Positions 7,742 through 13,421 of a stretch of 64,000 nt of DNA are shown here, one piece after another (position 1 is the stretch's first letter; every line of letters begins with the position of its first letter). The translations under genes were made by a program, and so were the position numbers. Location of the stretch: the IMG/VR virus record IMGVR_UViG_3300020201_000458, positions 1-64,000 of that record. One strand, 5' to 3'. The stretch is from a virus. The notes beneath the pieces are model-generated. The model was given only the letters and a program-made list of their open reading frames with translations. It was not told where the DNA came from and ran no database searches.

Positions 7742-8207
7742 AGAAGGAGCTCAGGGTAGCGATCGTCGGAAGCCGTAGGCGTGCAAGCCTACGAGACCGG
7801 AAAAATCGTCTTCGACCTGGTAGAGCAACTCGTCGCTTCCAACCCTGATCGTGATGTTGTGCTTGTCTCGGGTGCCTGCCGCCTAGGAGCCGACAATTTC
7901 GCAGCGGAAGCGTCCAAGCTCTACAATATCACGATCAAGGAATTCCCGGTGCCGCCTGGTGAGTACACCCAGCGTTGGCAGTACTCACCAGGCGGCGTTC
8001 GCCAGGAACAAGCTCGTGGCAGAAGACGCAGACGTTGGATTCGCTCTCGTGGCATCAGACAGGAAGGGAGGGACAGAGGATACTGTCCACCACTTCCACG
8101 ACCTCAAGAAGAGAATCTTTCTGGTCGATGGCATGGGACGAACCTACCTATCCTTAATGGAGGAGAGGAACGTTTGTGACGTCACGAAGGACCCCGACAA
8201 GACTTGA
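7738..8207 (+). pseudogene. SLOG/DUF2493-like nucleotide-binding protein, frame broken twice
   Basis: Three adjacent frames together spell one SLOG-superfamily protein. Frame one (TTG 7738) gives the Rossmann start LRVAIVGSRR. Frame two (about 7781-7985) gives IVFDLVEQLV and VVLVSGACRLGADNFAAEA. Frame three (about 7985-8207) gives AAFARNKLVAEDADVGFALV and the GGTEDTV motif. Each junction needs a +1 shift. The second coincides with a perfect 16-bp inverted repeat (7951-7966 and 7981-7996, 14-nt loop). SLOG proteins sense or process nucleotide signals, including in defence systems. Either the gene is dead, it uses +1 recoding, or the sequence has two errors here. Confidence 0.72.
7951..7996 (+). 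repeat. Perfect 16-bp inverted repeat inside the SLOG gene
   Basis: GCCGCCTGGTGAGTAC at 7951-7966 is repeated exactly inverted at 7981-7996, separated by 14 bases. It lies at the second frame break, as expected if a template-switch copying error rewrote one arm. Confidence 0.9.
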
Positions 8208-8538
8208 GTTACACCGTCTAAAGTATCACTGGACGGGGAAGAAGTCTGCGCTCCTTACGTACGTTCAATTGGATATAGAAGAACGGCGACAGATTTCCGA
8301 GGTCGTCTTCAACTCCATATATCTAGACAATGGCGATCCATATTCAACCTACGCTCGAGTGTTTTCAGAGTGGGGTGTGGCATGTCCCCATCCACAACAT
8401 AAGCGGTATTATTCCGGTGACACCAGCTCAGTCGTGGCACTTCGAGATCACCGTTGGTATTGGTGTGACTGTTGCGGTTGCAGCTGCATGAACGAGGATT
8501 TTGACCCTCGCGTACCTCTAAAAAAGATAGCCAGGTGA
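8176..8538 (+). CDS. Cys-rich protein of unknown function
   Basis: 120 residues from GTG at 8176, which has GGAGGAG upstream but overlaps the preceding broken gene by about 30 bases. A Cys/His cluster near the C-terminus (HRWYWCDCCGCSC) suggests a metal site. The IscU gene starts four bases after its stop, so the two may be cotranscribed. Not recognised. Confidence 0.6.
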   Translation: MTSRRTPTRLELHRLKYHWTGKKSALLTYVQLDIEERRQISEVVFNSIYLDNGDPYSTYARVFSEWGVACPHPQHKRYYSGDTSSVVALRDHRWYWCDCCGCSCMNEDFDPRVPLKKIAR

Positions 8539-8541
8539 CGC

Positions 8542-8940
8542 ATGGCGTACAGTAAGAAGGTCCTAGAACACTACGAGAATCCGAAGAATGTCGGTAGTCT
8601 AGACAAAGAGGATCATAGTGTCGGGACCGGGCTTGTCGGTGCTCCAGCCTGTGGCGACGTGATGCGGCTTCAGCTAAGGATCTCTGAGGATGGGATCATA
8701 GAAGACGCGCGCTTCAAGACATTCGGCTGTGGATCGGCCATCGCCGCCTCTTCCCTGGTGACAGAGTGGGTGAAGGGGAAGAGCATCGAACAAGCCCAGG
8801 AGATCACTAATATTTCTATCGCCAGAGAGCTCTCCCTTCCTCCGGTGAAGATCCATTGCTCTGTATTGGCCGAGGATGCGATCAAGGCTGCGATCGCCGA
8901 TTTCAAGAAGAAGATGTCCTCTAGGGTTCCTGCAACCTAG
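8542..8940 (+). CDS. iscU: Iron-sulfur cluster scaffold protein IscU
   Basis: 132 residues and essentially full-length IscU. The cluster ligands fall at the bacterial positions: Cys37 (APACGD, with Asp39), Cys63 (GCGS), His105 and Cys106 (KIHCS). The chaperone-binding motif LPPVK is at 99-103. IscU receives sulfur from the desulfurase IscS and iron, builds a 2Fe-2S or 4Fe-4S cluster and passes it on. No IscS, HscA or ferredoxin gene lies nearby, so it probably plugs into the host machinery. A likely client in this window is the Cas4-type nuclease at 19.7 kb. It is very close to cellular sequences, suggesting recent acquisition from a bacterium. Confidence 0.94.
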   Translation: MAYSKKVLEHYENPKNVGSLDKEDHSVGTGLVGAPACGDVMRLQLRISEDGIIEDARFKTFGCGSAIAASSLVTEWVKGKSIEQAQEITNISIARELSLPPVKIHCSVLAEDAIKAAIADFKKKMSSRVPAT

Positions 8941-9260
8941 TTAGAAGAAAGGAGCCTTTGATTCTTCAGGTTCTCTCAGCATCACCTGAACTTTTCCTGT
9001 ACTTCGGAAAAGTCTCGTGATAAGATTTGAGCACAATCGCAGTAGAGCAGCTATATAACTTCAGGAGATACGGAACGTGTTAACCTCATGCCGAAAATAT
9101 CTCGTGGGAAGCTCCCGTCAAGATCGGAACGCCAGCATTATGCTCGCCTCCAATCCGGAAGGTTCGAAGCTCCCCGAGCAGCATGAGGGGTTTACCAACA
9201 CGACCTATCTCTGGTAAGCCCCTTCCAAATACAATAGAGACAGGTCGAAATGATGATCCT
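8941..9260 (+). ncRNA. Structured noncoding stretch before the tRNA island
   Basis: No gene of convincing length. Several hairpins are visible: TTCAGGT/ACCTGAA (8965-8990), directly followed by ACTTTTCC/GGAAAAGT (8990-9013), GAGATA/TATCTC around 9064-9105, TGCTCG/CGAGCA around 9139-9180, and GGGGTTTACCA/TGGTAAGCCCC (9187-9222). A TATATAA box-like sequence lies near 9051-9057. This could be a leader, promoter region or small RNA; identity unknown. Confidence 0.45.
9187..9222 (+). terminator. Hairpin ahead of tRNA-Gln, possible terminator or processing site
   Basis: An 11-bp stem (one G-T pair) with a 14-nt loop. Only a weak T-rich tail follows (TTCC), so RNA processing is as likely as termination. 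Confidence 0.4.
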
Positions 9261-9332
9261 TGGGGGATCGTCTAACGGTGAAGACCGCGGCCTTTGACTC
9301 CGTGTATGTGGGTTCGACTCCTACTCCCCCAG
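9261..9332 (+). tRNA. tRNA-Gln (TTG)
   Basis: Acceptor TGGGGGA pairs with TCCCCCA, with U1-A72 as in bacterial tRNA-Gln. The D-stem GTCT/AGAC is perfect; anticodon loop CTTTGAC gives TTG. T-loop TTCGACT. No CCA encoded. Confidence 0.88.
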
Positions 9333-9352
9333 CTTGATAAGGAAGTGATACC

Positions 9353-9835
9353 ATGTTAGAGAAGACTTGGAAGACGATGGAAGGTGCTCCGATCGTTGAT
9401 CTGGTCGGTACTCTACGCCATATACTAGCCGAGGGTGACCGTGAGGTCCACATCGGTTCCGACTCGCAGCAAGCCGGGAAGTTCACGGAGCTGGTGACGG
9501 TGATCGTCGTGTTGCACAAGGGGAAGGGTGGACGGGCTTTTTACATCCGGGAGAAGTTGACTCGGATCAAGTCGTTGAGGGAGCGACTGATGAGAGAGGT
9601 TTGGATGAGTGTCAACGTCGGACTTGAGCTCAACTCTCATGTCCCTGAGACAGTCGGGTTGACTGTACACATCGACGCGAACCCAAACCTGAAGTTCAAG
9701 TCGTCCAGCCACGTGAAGGAGCTGACCGCGATGGTCGCCAGCCAGGGATTCAGGACGTTGCTGAAACCTGACAGTTGGTGCGCGTCCCACGCGGCCGACC
9801 ACGTGGTGAAGCACAAGATCATAGGAGCAATGTAA
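9353..9835 (+). CDS. YkuK-like (DUF458) RNase H-fold protein
   Basis: 160 residues with AAGGAAG before ATG. The conserved blocks of the DUF458/YkuK family are present: HIGSDSQ near residue 33, HIDANPN near 106 with FKSSSHV following, and the C-terminal LKPDSWCASHAADHVVK. The fold is RNase H-like and the acidic residues suggest a nuclease acting on RNA or hybrids, but the cellular role is not established. Its place at the head of a tRNA island makes an RNA-processing role attractive; that is inference. Confidence 0.8.
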   Translation: MLEKTWKTMEGAPIVDLVGTLRHILAEGDREVHIGSDSQQAGKFTELVTVIVVLHKGKGGRAFYIREKLTRIKSLRERLMREVWMSVNVGLELNSHVPETVGLTVHIDANPNLKFKSSSHVKELTAMVASQGFRTLLKPDSWCASHAADHVVKHKIIGAM

Positions 9836-9840
9836 GAGAA

Positions 9841-10202
9841 ATGTTGAAAGACTCTAGCGTAGAAAATAGAAGACGTTATGCTAGAGAATACAGAAACAAA
9901 AACATTGAAAAAGCCCGTAGTTCTCTTCTTGAACAGAAAATAAAATACGAAATGAAATCCGTAAGTTCAAAGAAGAAAAAGGTTGTCAGGATTGTAGAAT
10001 AAAATACAGGTATCGGGTTCTCGATTTTGATCATCGATCAGGAGAAGTAAAAGATAAAGGAATTTCAAGATTAATGATTTCTCTTGACAGAGAAAAAATT
10101 TTTACAGAGATAGCAAAATGTGACGTGGTTTGTTCTAATTGTCATCGAGAACGTACGCAGAGAAGAATTCTGGAAGAGTCCGCTGATTTGGTCGGCAAGT
10201 AG
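9841..10202 (+). pseudogene. HNH homing endonuclease, frameshifted
   Basis: The N-terminal part (ATG 9841: ENRRRYAREYRNKNIEKAR) and the C-terminal part (KGCQDCRIKYRYRVLDFDHR, then KCDVVCSNCHRERT) are typical of small phage HNH nucleases but lie in frames one base apart. The break falls in an A-rich stretch, about 9935-9985. A GAAAAAG heptamer at 9975-9981 could in principle allow -1 slippage, but a simple indel is likelier. The C-terminal frame stops at 10200-10202, inside tRNA-Ser, so the element sits flush against the tRNA. Confidence 0.75.
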
Positions 10203-10256
10203 TTTTGAAAGCTACTGGGGTGAGAAATCACAGGGGTTCGAATCCTCACTCTTCCG
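10172..10256 (+). tRNA. tRNA-Ser (TGA)
   Basis: Acceptor GGAAGAG/CTCTTCC, anticodon loop TTTGAAA (TGA), long variable arm, T-loop TTCGAAT, discriminator G. Its first 30 bases also encode the end of the frameshifted HNH gene. Confidence 0.9.
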
Positions 10257-10268
10257 CTGTAGTGACAT

Positions 10269-10352
10269 GGATTGTGAGGCGTGATGGTCGCGCAGCCGCT
10301 TGGAAAGCGGTTTGGTCCTTCGGGGCTAAAGGTTCGATTCCTTCACTCTCCG
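10269..10352 (+). tRNA. tRNA-Ser (GGA)
   Basis: Anticodon stem GCCGC/GCGGT with loop TTGGAAA (GGA), long variable arm and T-loop TTCGATT. The acceptor GGATTGT/ACTCTCC has two internal mismatches, so it may be weakened. Confidence 0.7.
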
Positions 10353-10353
10353 C

Positions 10354-10435
10354 AGATGGTTTCGCTGATGGCAGCAAACCGGTTTCGAACGCCGGGACAT
10401 TGGAAACGATGGGGGTTCGATTCCTCAACCATCTG
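10354..10435 (+). tRNA. tRNA-Ser (CGA)
   Basis: Acceptor AGATGGT/ACCATCT, anticodon stem CCGGT/GCCGG with loop TTCGAAC (CGA), long variable arm, discriminator G. Starts one base after the preceding tRNA. Confidence 0.82.
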
Positions 10436-10470
10436 TAGAAAAGTAGTCGACGAGCATACATAGAATTCAC

Positions 10471-10539
10471 GGGCTGGGCACTGGGGTGCAGGGATGCTTT
10501 GCAAGCAACCCGCGATGAGTTCGATTCTCATTCGGTCCA
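10471..10539 (+). tRNA. tRNA-Ala (TGC), short D-arm
   Basis: Loop TTTGCAA gives TGC; T-arm ATGAG/CTCAT with TTCGATT. Acceptor GGGCTGG/TCGGTCC pairs with three wobbles. The D region is unusually short (GCAC/GTGC stem with a 4-nt loop), giving only 69 nt. Confidence 0.6.
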
Positions 10540-10568
10540 CAGTATCTTTGACAATTGAATAGCTGACG

Positions 10569-10587
10569 GGGGAATCATCAATTCCCC
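10569..10587 (+). terminator. Hairpin with short T-run between tRNAs
   Basis: GGGGAAT/ATTCCCC, 7-bp stem with loop CATCA followed by TTT. Weak terminator or tRNA-processing hairpin. Confidence 0.4.
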
Positions 10588-10594
10588 TTTGTAT

Positions 10595-10669
10595 GGCGGC
10601 CAGGGTGTAACTGGTAAGCACATGGGGCTGTGAACCCCAGGGAACGAGTTCGATTCTCGTTGGCCGCCC
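10595..10669 (+). tRNA. tRNA-His (GTG)
   Basis: Perfect acceptor GGCGGCC/GGCCGCC, anticodon stem TGGGG/CCCCA with loop CTGTGAA (GTG), and discriminator C as in bacterial tRNA-His. Confidence 0.92.
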
Positions 10670-10670
10670 A

Positions 10671-10729
10671 GAAGTCTGTACGACTTCATAGAGAGCGCGG
10701 AGACATGGGTTCAAATCCCATACTCACCT
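10671..10729 (+). pseudogene. Orphan 3' part of a tRNA-Tyr (GTA)-like gene
   Basis: An anticodon arm (GAAGT, loop CTGTACG, ACTTC), a long variable region, a T-arm (ATGGG, TTCAAAT, CCCAT) and a 3' acceptor strand ACTCACC are present, but there is no 5' acceptor strand or D-arm: tRNA-His ends one base before it. The strand complementary to ACTCACC is GGTGGGT, ten bases downstream at 10739. Confidence 0.65.
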
Positions 10730-10738
10730 TCGTAAGAT

Positions 10739-10815
10739 GGTGGGTTCGTCTAGAGGTCCAGGATACCGTGCGTTTTATTCAGCCGGAGTCACGGGTTCGA
10801 TTCCCGTAATGAGAA
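10739..10815 (+). pseudogene. Aberrant tRNA: Glu-like 5' half with unmatched 3' end
   Basis: Begins GGTGGGT with a normal Glu/Asp-type D-arm (GTCTAGAGGTCC) and contains a good T-arm (ACGGG, TTCGATT, CCCGT). The anticodon stem is poor and the 3' strand after the T-arm does not pair with GGTGGGT. That strand does pair with the orphan 3' half just upstream. Confidence 0.45.
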
Positions 10816-10845
10816 AGTACGTTGGCCGAGACCCATCACACGACA

Positions 10846-10859
10846 TGTCGCGACATGAA
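10846..10859 (+). repeat. 14-bp perfect palindrome
   Basis: CATGTCGCGACATG in the 115-base gap before tRNA-Lys. A second hairpin, GAGGT/ACCTC near 10900-10915 followed by TTTTTG around 10922, lies in the same gap. No gene seen. Confidence 0.5.
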
Positions 10860-10930
10860 ACGATGATGATACGCCCGCCGAGATCGAGTATCATGTAGAG
10901 GTAGTGGCAACCTCACCGGCATTTTTGTTT

Positions 10931-11004
10931 GGGTTTATAGCTCAATTGCGTAGAGCCACGGCCTTTTAAGCCGCCCGATCTCGGTTCGAGTCCGAGTGGA
11001 CCCA
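10931..11004 (+). tRNA. tRNA-Lys (TTT)
   Basis: Acceptor GGGTTTA/TGGACCC, D-stem GCTC/GAGC, anticodon loop CTTTTAA (TTT), T-arm CTCGG/CCGAG, discriminator A. Confidence 0.9.
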
Positions 11005-11017
11005 CTGTAGTATCCAT

Positions 11018-11101
11018 GGATGGGATGGTCGAGTGGACGGCCAGCCGCCTGTAAAGCGGCCGCCCTGCGGGGCATGGTGGGTTCGAACCCCACCCCATCC
11101 A
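11018..11101 (+). tRNA. tRNA-Tyr (GTA)
   Basis: Acceptor GGATGGG/CCCATCC, anticodon stem GCCGC/GCGGC with loop CTGTAAA (GTA), long variable arm, T-loop TTCGAAC, discriminator A. This is the complete tRNA-Tyr of the island. Confidence 0.92.
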
Positions 11102-11111
11102 CTTGTACTAT

Positions 11112-11184
11112 CCACGTATAGCCCAACGGTAGAGGCACGGCACTTAAAACGCTTTCAGTGTGGGTTCGAGTCCCACTACGTGGA
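11112..11184 (+). tRNA. tRNA-Leu (TAA)-like, short variable loop
   Basis: Acceptor CCACGTA/TACGTGG, D-arm GCCC...GGC, loop CTTAAAA (TAA), T-arm GTGGG/CCCAC. The variable loop is only about 5 nt (TCAGT), not the long arm normal for bacterial Leu, and the anticodon stem has mismatches. Confidence 0.65.
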
Positions 11185-11189
11185 CACAT

Positions 11190-11263
11190 ACCGCGGTAGC
11201 CCAATGGTAGGAGGCACCAGCTTTAAACACTGTTCAGTGAGGGTTCGAGTCCCTCTCGCGGTA
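11190..11263 (+). tRNA. tRNA-Leu (TAA)-like, second copy, short variable loop
   Basis: Acceptor ACCGCGG/TCGCGGT, loop TTTAAAC (TAA), T-arm GAGGG/CCCTC. Closely related to the preceding tRNA in its D-arm and variable loop (TCAGT), again with a short variable region and a three-pair core anticodon stem. Confidence 0.6.
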
Positions 11264-11276
11264 CAGAAAATTTCAT

Positions 11277-11347
11277 ACGCCCTTCGTCTAGTGGTAGGGC
11301 CCACGGCCGATTACCGTGAGATTGGGGTTCGATTCCCCCAGGGCGTA
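11277..11347 (+). tRNA. tRNA-Ile (GAT), C at position 33
   Basis: Acceptor ACGCCCT/AGGGCGT, anticodon stem CACGG/CCGTG, loop CCGATTA (GAT). Position 33 is C instead of the near-universal T. T-loop TTCGATT. Confidence 0.72.
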
Positions 11348-11498
11348 CTGGGGAGTGAAGGCTGAGAGTGTTCGATGCGACCTTCGGGACAAAGCGACCT
11401 ATTCGCCTTCCTCCTCAACCAGCGAAGCTGGGCGGTGACTATGCTTCCAGGACATGAGGGCCTGGCGCATCCTGGTGAAGACCTAGGTCACCTGTTTT
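11348..11498 (+). other. Noncoding gap in the tRNA island
   Basis: No gene recognised. Short hairpins such as CAGC/GCTG (about 11420-11430) and GGTGA/TCACC (about 11473-11492) are visible. Confidence 0.3.
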
Positions 11499-11569
11499 AC
11501 GGATTTCGTCCAATGGTAGGACGGCAGCCTCCAAAACTGCCTATGAAGGTTCGATTCCTTCAGTCCGTG
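11499..11569 (+). tRNA. tRNA-Trp (CCA)
   Basis: Acceptor ACGGATT/AGTCCGT, anticodon loop CTCCAAA (CCA) on stem GCAGC/ACTGC, T-arm GAAGG with TTCGATT, discriminator G. Confidence 0.88.
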
Positions 11570-11626
11570 CTCTTGCAAGACTCACGTGAGCTCTGGGCCG
11601 GTGTATGCCGGGAATCTCACAACCAT

Positions 11627-11698
11627 GGTCTTTTAGCTCAGCGGAAGAGCAGCCCTCTTACACGGGGAAGGTCGGGGGTTCAATCCCCTCAAGGACTA
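11627..11698 (+). tRNA. tRNA-Val (TAC)
   Basis: Acceptor GGTCTTT/AAGGACT, D-stem GCTC/GAGC, loop CTTACAC (TAC), T-loop TTCAATC, discriminator A. Confidence 0.86.
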
Positions 11699-11715
11699 CT
11701 GTAGCAGAAGCAAAA

Positions 11716-11788
11716 CGGGAAATGTTGAAGTCTGGTATCATCCGCGCGTCGGAAGCGCGTGTCCCCGGTTCAAATCCGGGTTTCCCGA
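11716..11788 (+). tRNA. tRNA-Pro (CGG)
   Basis: Acceptor CGGGAAA/TTTCCCG, perfect anticodon stem CGCGC/GCGCG with loop GTCGGAA (CGG), T-arm CCCGG/CCGGG, discriminator A. Confidence 0.86.
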
Positions 11789-11793
11789 CTTAT

Positions 11794-11865
11794 CTAGATG
11801 TAGCTCAGAGGCAGAGTACTCGGCTTGGAACCGAGGGGCCGGGATTTCGAAATTCCCCATCTAGA
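11794..11865 (+). tRNA. tRNA-Pro (TGG)
   Basis: Acceptor CTAGATG/CATCTAG, anticodon stem CTCGG/CCGAG with loop CTTGGAA (TGG), discriminator A. The T-arm has one mismatch around TTCGAAA. Confidence 0.84.
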
Positions 11866-11980
11866 CTTTAAGCATGCTCATGACATGCTAAAACGGGTAG
11901 CGACCCCTCGTTAGTTGATCGCTTCTGGCCAGATGATTGTCTGGACACGTGGTCCACTCGTGAAATTATGGGGATGTCTT

Positions 11981-12051
11981 GCGGCCATGGTATAGTGGTA
12001 ACACACGAACTTGCCAAGTTCGAGCGATGGGTTCGATTCCCATTGGCCGCT
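11981..12051 (+). tRNA. tRNA-Gly (GCC)
   Basis: Acceptor GCGGCCA/TGGCCGC, anticodon stem CGAAC/GTTCG with loop TTGCCAA (GCC), T-arm ATGGG/CCCAT. The gap before it (11866-11980) holds an AGCATG/CATGCT hairpin and nothing else recognised. Confidence 0.92.
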
Positions 12052-12053
12052 CT

Positions 12054-12125
12054 GCGGGAGGGAGGTATAGATCTGAGTCAGTCTCATAAGCTGAAACGCA
12101 AGAGGTGCAAGTCCTCATTACCGCA
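12054..12125 (+). tRNA. tRNA-Met (CAT)-like, copy 1
   Basis: Acceptor GCGGGAG/TTACCGC (one mismatch), anticodon stem TCAGT/GCTGA with loop CTCATAA (CAT), T-arm with loop TGCAAGT instead of TTCRA. The D-arm is short (AGGT/ATCT). CAT could be initiator or elongator Met, or Ile if lysidine-modified. Confidence 0.72.
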
Positions 12126-12126
12126 T

Positions 12127-12236
12127 CCATAGAAGAGCAAACCATATGTCTCGGTGTGATGACTGAGACTCCCGGCGAACTCTTCGAAGCGCCGTAGTAC
12201 AACTCAGGACATCACTCCCAGGGTTGCGGCGCGACT
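12127..12236 (+). other. Structured gap before tRNA-Arg (CCG)
   Basis: No gene. Hairpins GTCTC/GAGAC (about 12149-12170) and GGCG/CGCC (about 12175-12193) are visible; possibly an unrecognised small RNA. Confidence 0.3.
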
Positions 12237-12309
12237 GCTCTTATAGTGAAACTGGATATCATGTGCCCCTCCGAAGGGTGCGATGCAAGTTCGAATCTTG
12301 CTAAGAGCG
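12237..12309 (+). tRNA. tRNA-Arg (CCG)
   Basis: Acceptor GCTCTTA/TAAGAGC, anticodon stem TGCCC/GGGTG with loop CTCCGAA (CCG), T-arm CAAG/CTTG with TTCGAAT, discriminator G. Confidence 0.84.
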
Positions 12310-12401
12310 CTGAGGGAACGGAATGGAGAACCCGCGTTGCACCGATGTGTGCATTCCCGTAGCTTCTTTTACTACGTCAACCCTCTTTTTGTTTTGTATA
12401 A

Positions 12402-12474
12402 GCTCTTGAAGTTCAATTGGAAGAACACCCGGCTTCGAACCGGGAGAATGAGGGTTCGAGTCCCTCCGAGAGTA
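12402..12474 (+). tRNA. tRNA-Arg (TCG)
   Basis: Acceptor GCTCTTG/CGAGAGT, D-stem GTTC/GAAC, anticodon stem CCCGG/CCGGG with loop CTTCGAA (TCG), discriminator A. A CGTAG/CTACG hairpin followed by T-rich sequence precedes it (12357-12397). Confidence 0.9.
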
Positions 12475-12488
12475 CTGTAATTTTGTTT

Positions 12489-12563
12489 GTCCTTGTAGCT
12501 CAGTTGGATTAGAGCATTGCCCTGCGAAGGCAAAGGTCGTGAGTTCGAGTCTCACCATGGACA
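12489..12563 (+). tRNA. tRNA-Arg (GCG)
   Basis: Acceptor GTCCTTG/CATGGAC (one mismatch), anticodon stem TTGCC/GGCAA with loop CTGCGAA (GCG), T-arm GTGAG/CTCAC, discriminator A. Bacteria normally use ACG here, so GCG is unusual. Confidence 0.85.
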
Positions 12564-12565
12564 TT

Positions 12566-12637
12566 GCGGGAGGCAGGTATAGATCTGAACTAGTCTCATA
12601 AGCTAGAATGCAAGAGGTGCAAGTCCTCATTACCGCA
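12566..12637 (+). tRNA. tRNA-Met (CAT)-like, copy 2
   Basis: Nearly identical to the copy at 12054, with anticodon stem CTAGT/GCTAG. The stem differences from copy 1 are compensatory (two base pairs swapped), so both copies seem to be kept functional. The same unusual T-loop TGCAAGT is present. Confidence 0.74.
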
Positions 12638-12662
12638 ACCAATATGATGCATATTTACTTGT

Positions 12663-13202
12663 ATGAACTGTGAAGCGTGCAACAGTTATTTGACAGCAAA
12701 ATACGGTAGTGGAAGATTCTGCTGCGAAAAGTGTGCACGATGTTTTGCTACTTTGGCAAAACGAAATGAGATAAATGAAAAGGTTTCTCTCACTCTTACT
12801 GGCAGGGGTAAAATAAATCTTTGTAGGATATGCAACGCAAAGATTTTACTTAACGAAAAAGGAACGAGACGTCATTGCGGAAAATGCGCGCCCCTGCACG
12901 GATCTAAAATCAGTTTTGAAGATTTGCTAAAAGACAGTTCTCGAAGAAAACGATTAGTAGTTGAGAACGGCCATTTTTGCTGGTCGTGTAAACTCACGCT
13001 GTGGCAAGATCAACAAATTCCGCTAACCATCGATCATATCGATGGAAACTCTGACAACAACAACAACAAACGAGAGAATCTTAGAATTCTATGTTGGAAT
13101 TGTCACGCTTTGACTCCTTCTTTTGGTGGAAGAAATGCAAAGAAATTTCCTAATGCAAAAAGAAGAGCTTTGTACAAAAGACTTTATCTAAATTCAAAAT
13201 AA
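12663..13202 (+). CDS. HNH homing endonuclease with zinc knuckles
   Basis: 179 residues. Three CxxC-type pairs in the N-terminal half (CEAC/CCEKC, CRIC/HCGKC, CWSC/CWNC) look like metal knuckles. The HNH core is LTIDHIDGNSDNN, then ENLRILCWNCH. These free-standing nucleases cut a DNA site lacking the insertion and spread by repair. It sits between tRNA-Met and tRNA-Leu, its stop three bases from the next tRNA. It is A/T-richer than its neighbours and looks intact. No clear ribosome site is seen upstream. Confidence 0.88.
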   Translation: MNCEACNSYLTAKYGSGRFCCEKCARCFATLAKRNEINEKVSLTLTGRGKINLCRICNAKILLNEKGTRRHCGKCAPLHGSKISFEDLLKDSSRRKRLVVENGHFCWSCKLTLWQDQQIPLTIDHIDGNSDNNNNKRENLRILCWNCHALTPSFGGRNAKKFPNAKRRALYKRLYLNSK

Positions 13203-13205
13203 TAC

Positions 13206-13278
13206 GCCGATGTACCCCAACGGTAGAGGGAGCTGGTCGAGAACCCGTACAGTGGAGGTTCGAGTCCTCTCATCGGCA
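13206..13278 (+). tRNA. tRNA-Leu (GAG), short variable loop
   Basis: Acceptor GCCGATG/CATCGGC, loop TCGAGAA (GAG, with C at position 33), stem GCTGG/CCCGT with one mismatch, T-arm with TTCGAGT. The variable loop (ACAGT) is short, as in the other Leu-type tRNAs here. Confidence 0.65.
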
Positions 13279-13286
13279 CTGATTAT

Positions 13287-13361
13287 AGACGCGTAGCCTA
13301 ATTGGGTAGCGGCCTTCGTCTTAGGACAGAAATTTTGTGGGTTCGAATCCCAACGTGTCTA
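13287..13361 (+). tRNA. tRNA of uncertain identity (Leu TAG or Lys CTT)
   Basis: Acceptor AGACGCG/CGTGTCT and D-arm GCC...GGC are good; T-loop TTCGAAT. The anticodon stem (TTCGT/CAGAA) is broken near the loop, so the anticodon reads TAG in one register and CTT in another. Confidence 0.5.
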
Positions 13362-13377
13362 TTAAAACATGAAACGT

Positions 13378-13389
13378 GGACCATATGGT
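13378..13389 (+). repeat. 12-bp palindrome between tRNAs
   Basis: GACCATATGGTC in a 60-base gap; possible processing hairpin. Nothing else is recognised in the gap. Confidence 0.35.
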
Positions 13390-13421
13390 CAGGAGCGCGT
13401 CTTAAAAATAAACAAAGGAAT

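Noticed and set aside
9963-9985. Programmed -1 frameshift in the HNH gene
   Set aside because: The heptamer GAAAAAG is not a good slippery site and an upstream indel gives a better protein match.
11375-11704. Open frame among tRNAs
   Set aside because: It runs through tRNA-Trp and tRNA-Val, so the sequence is RNA-coding.
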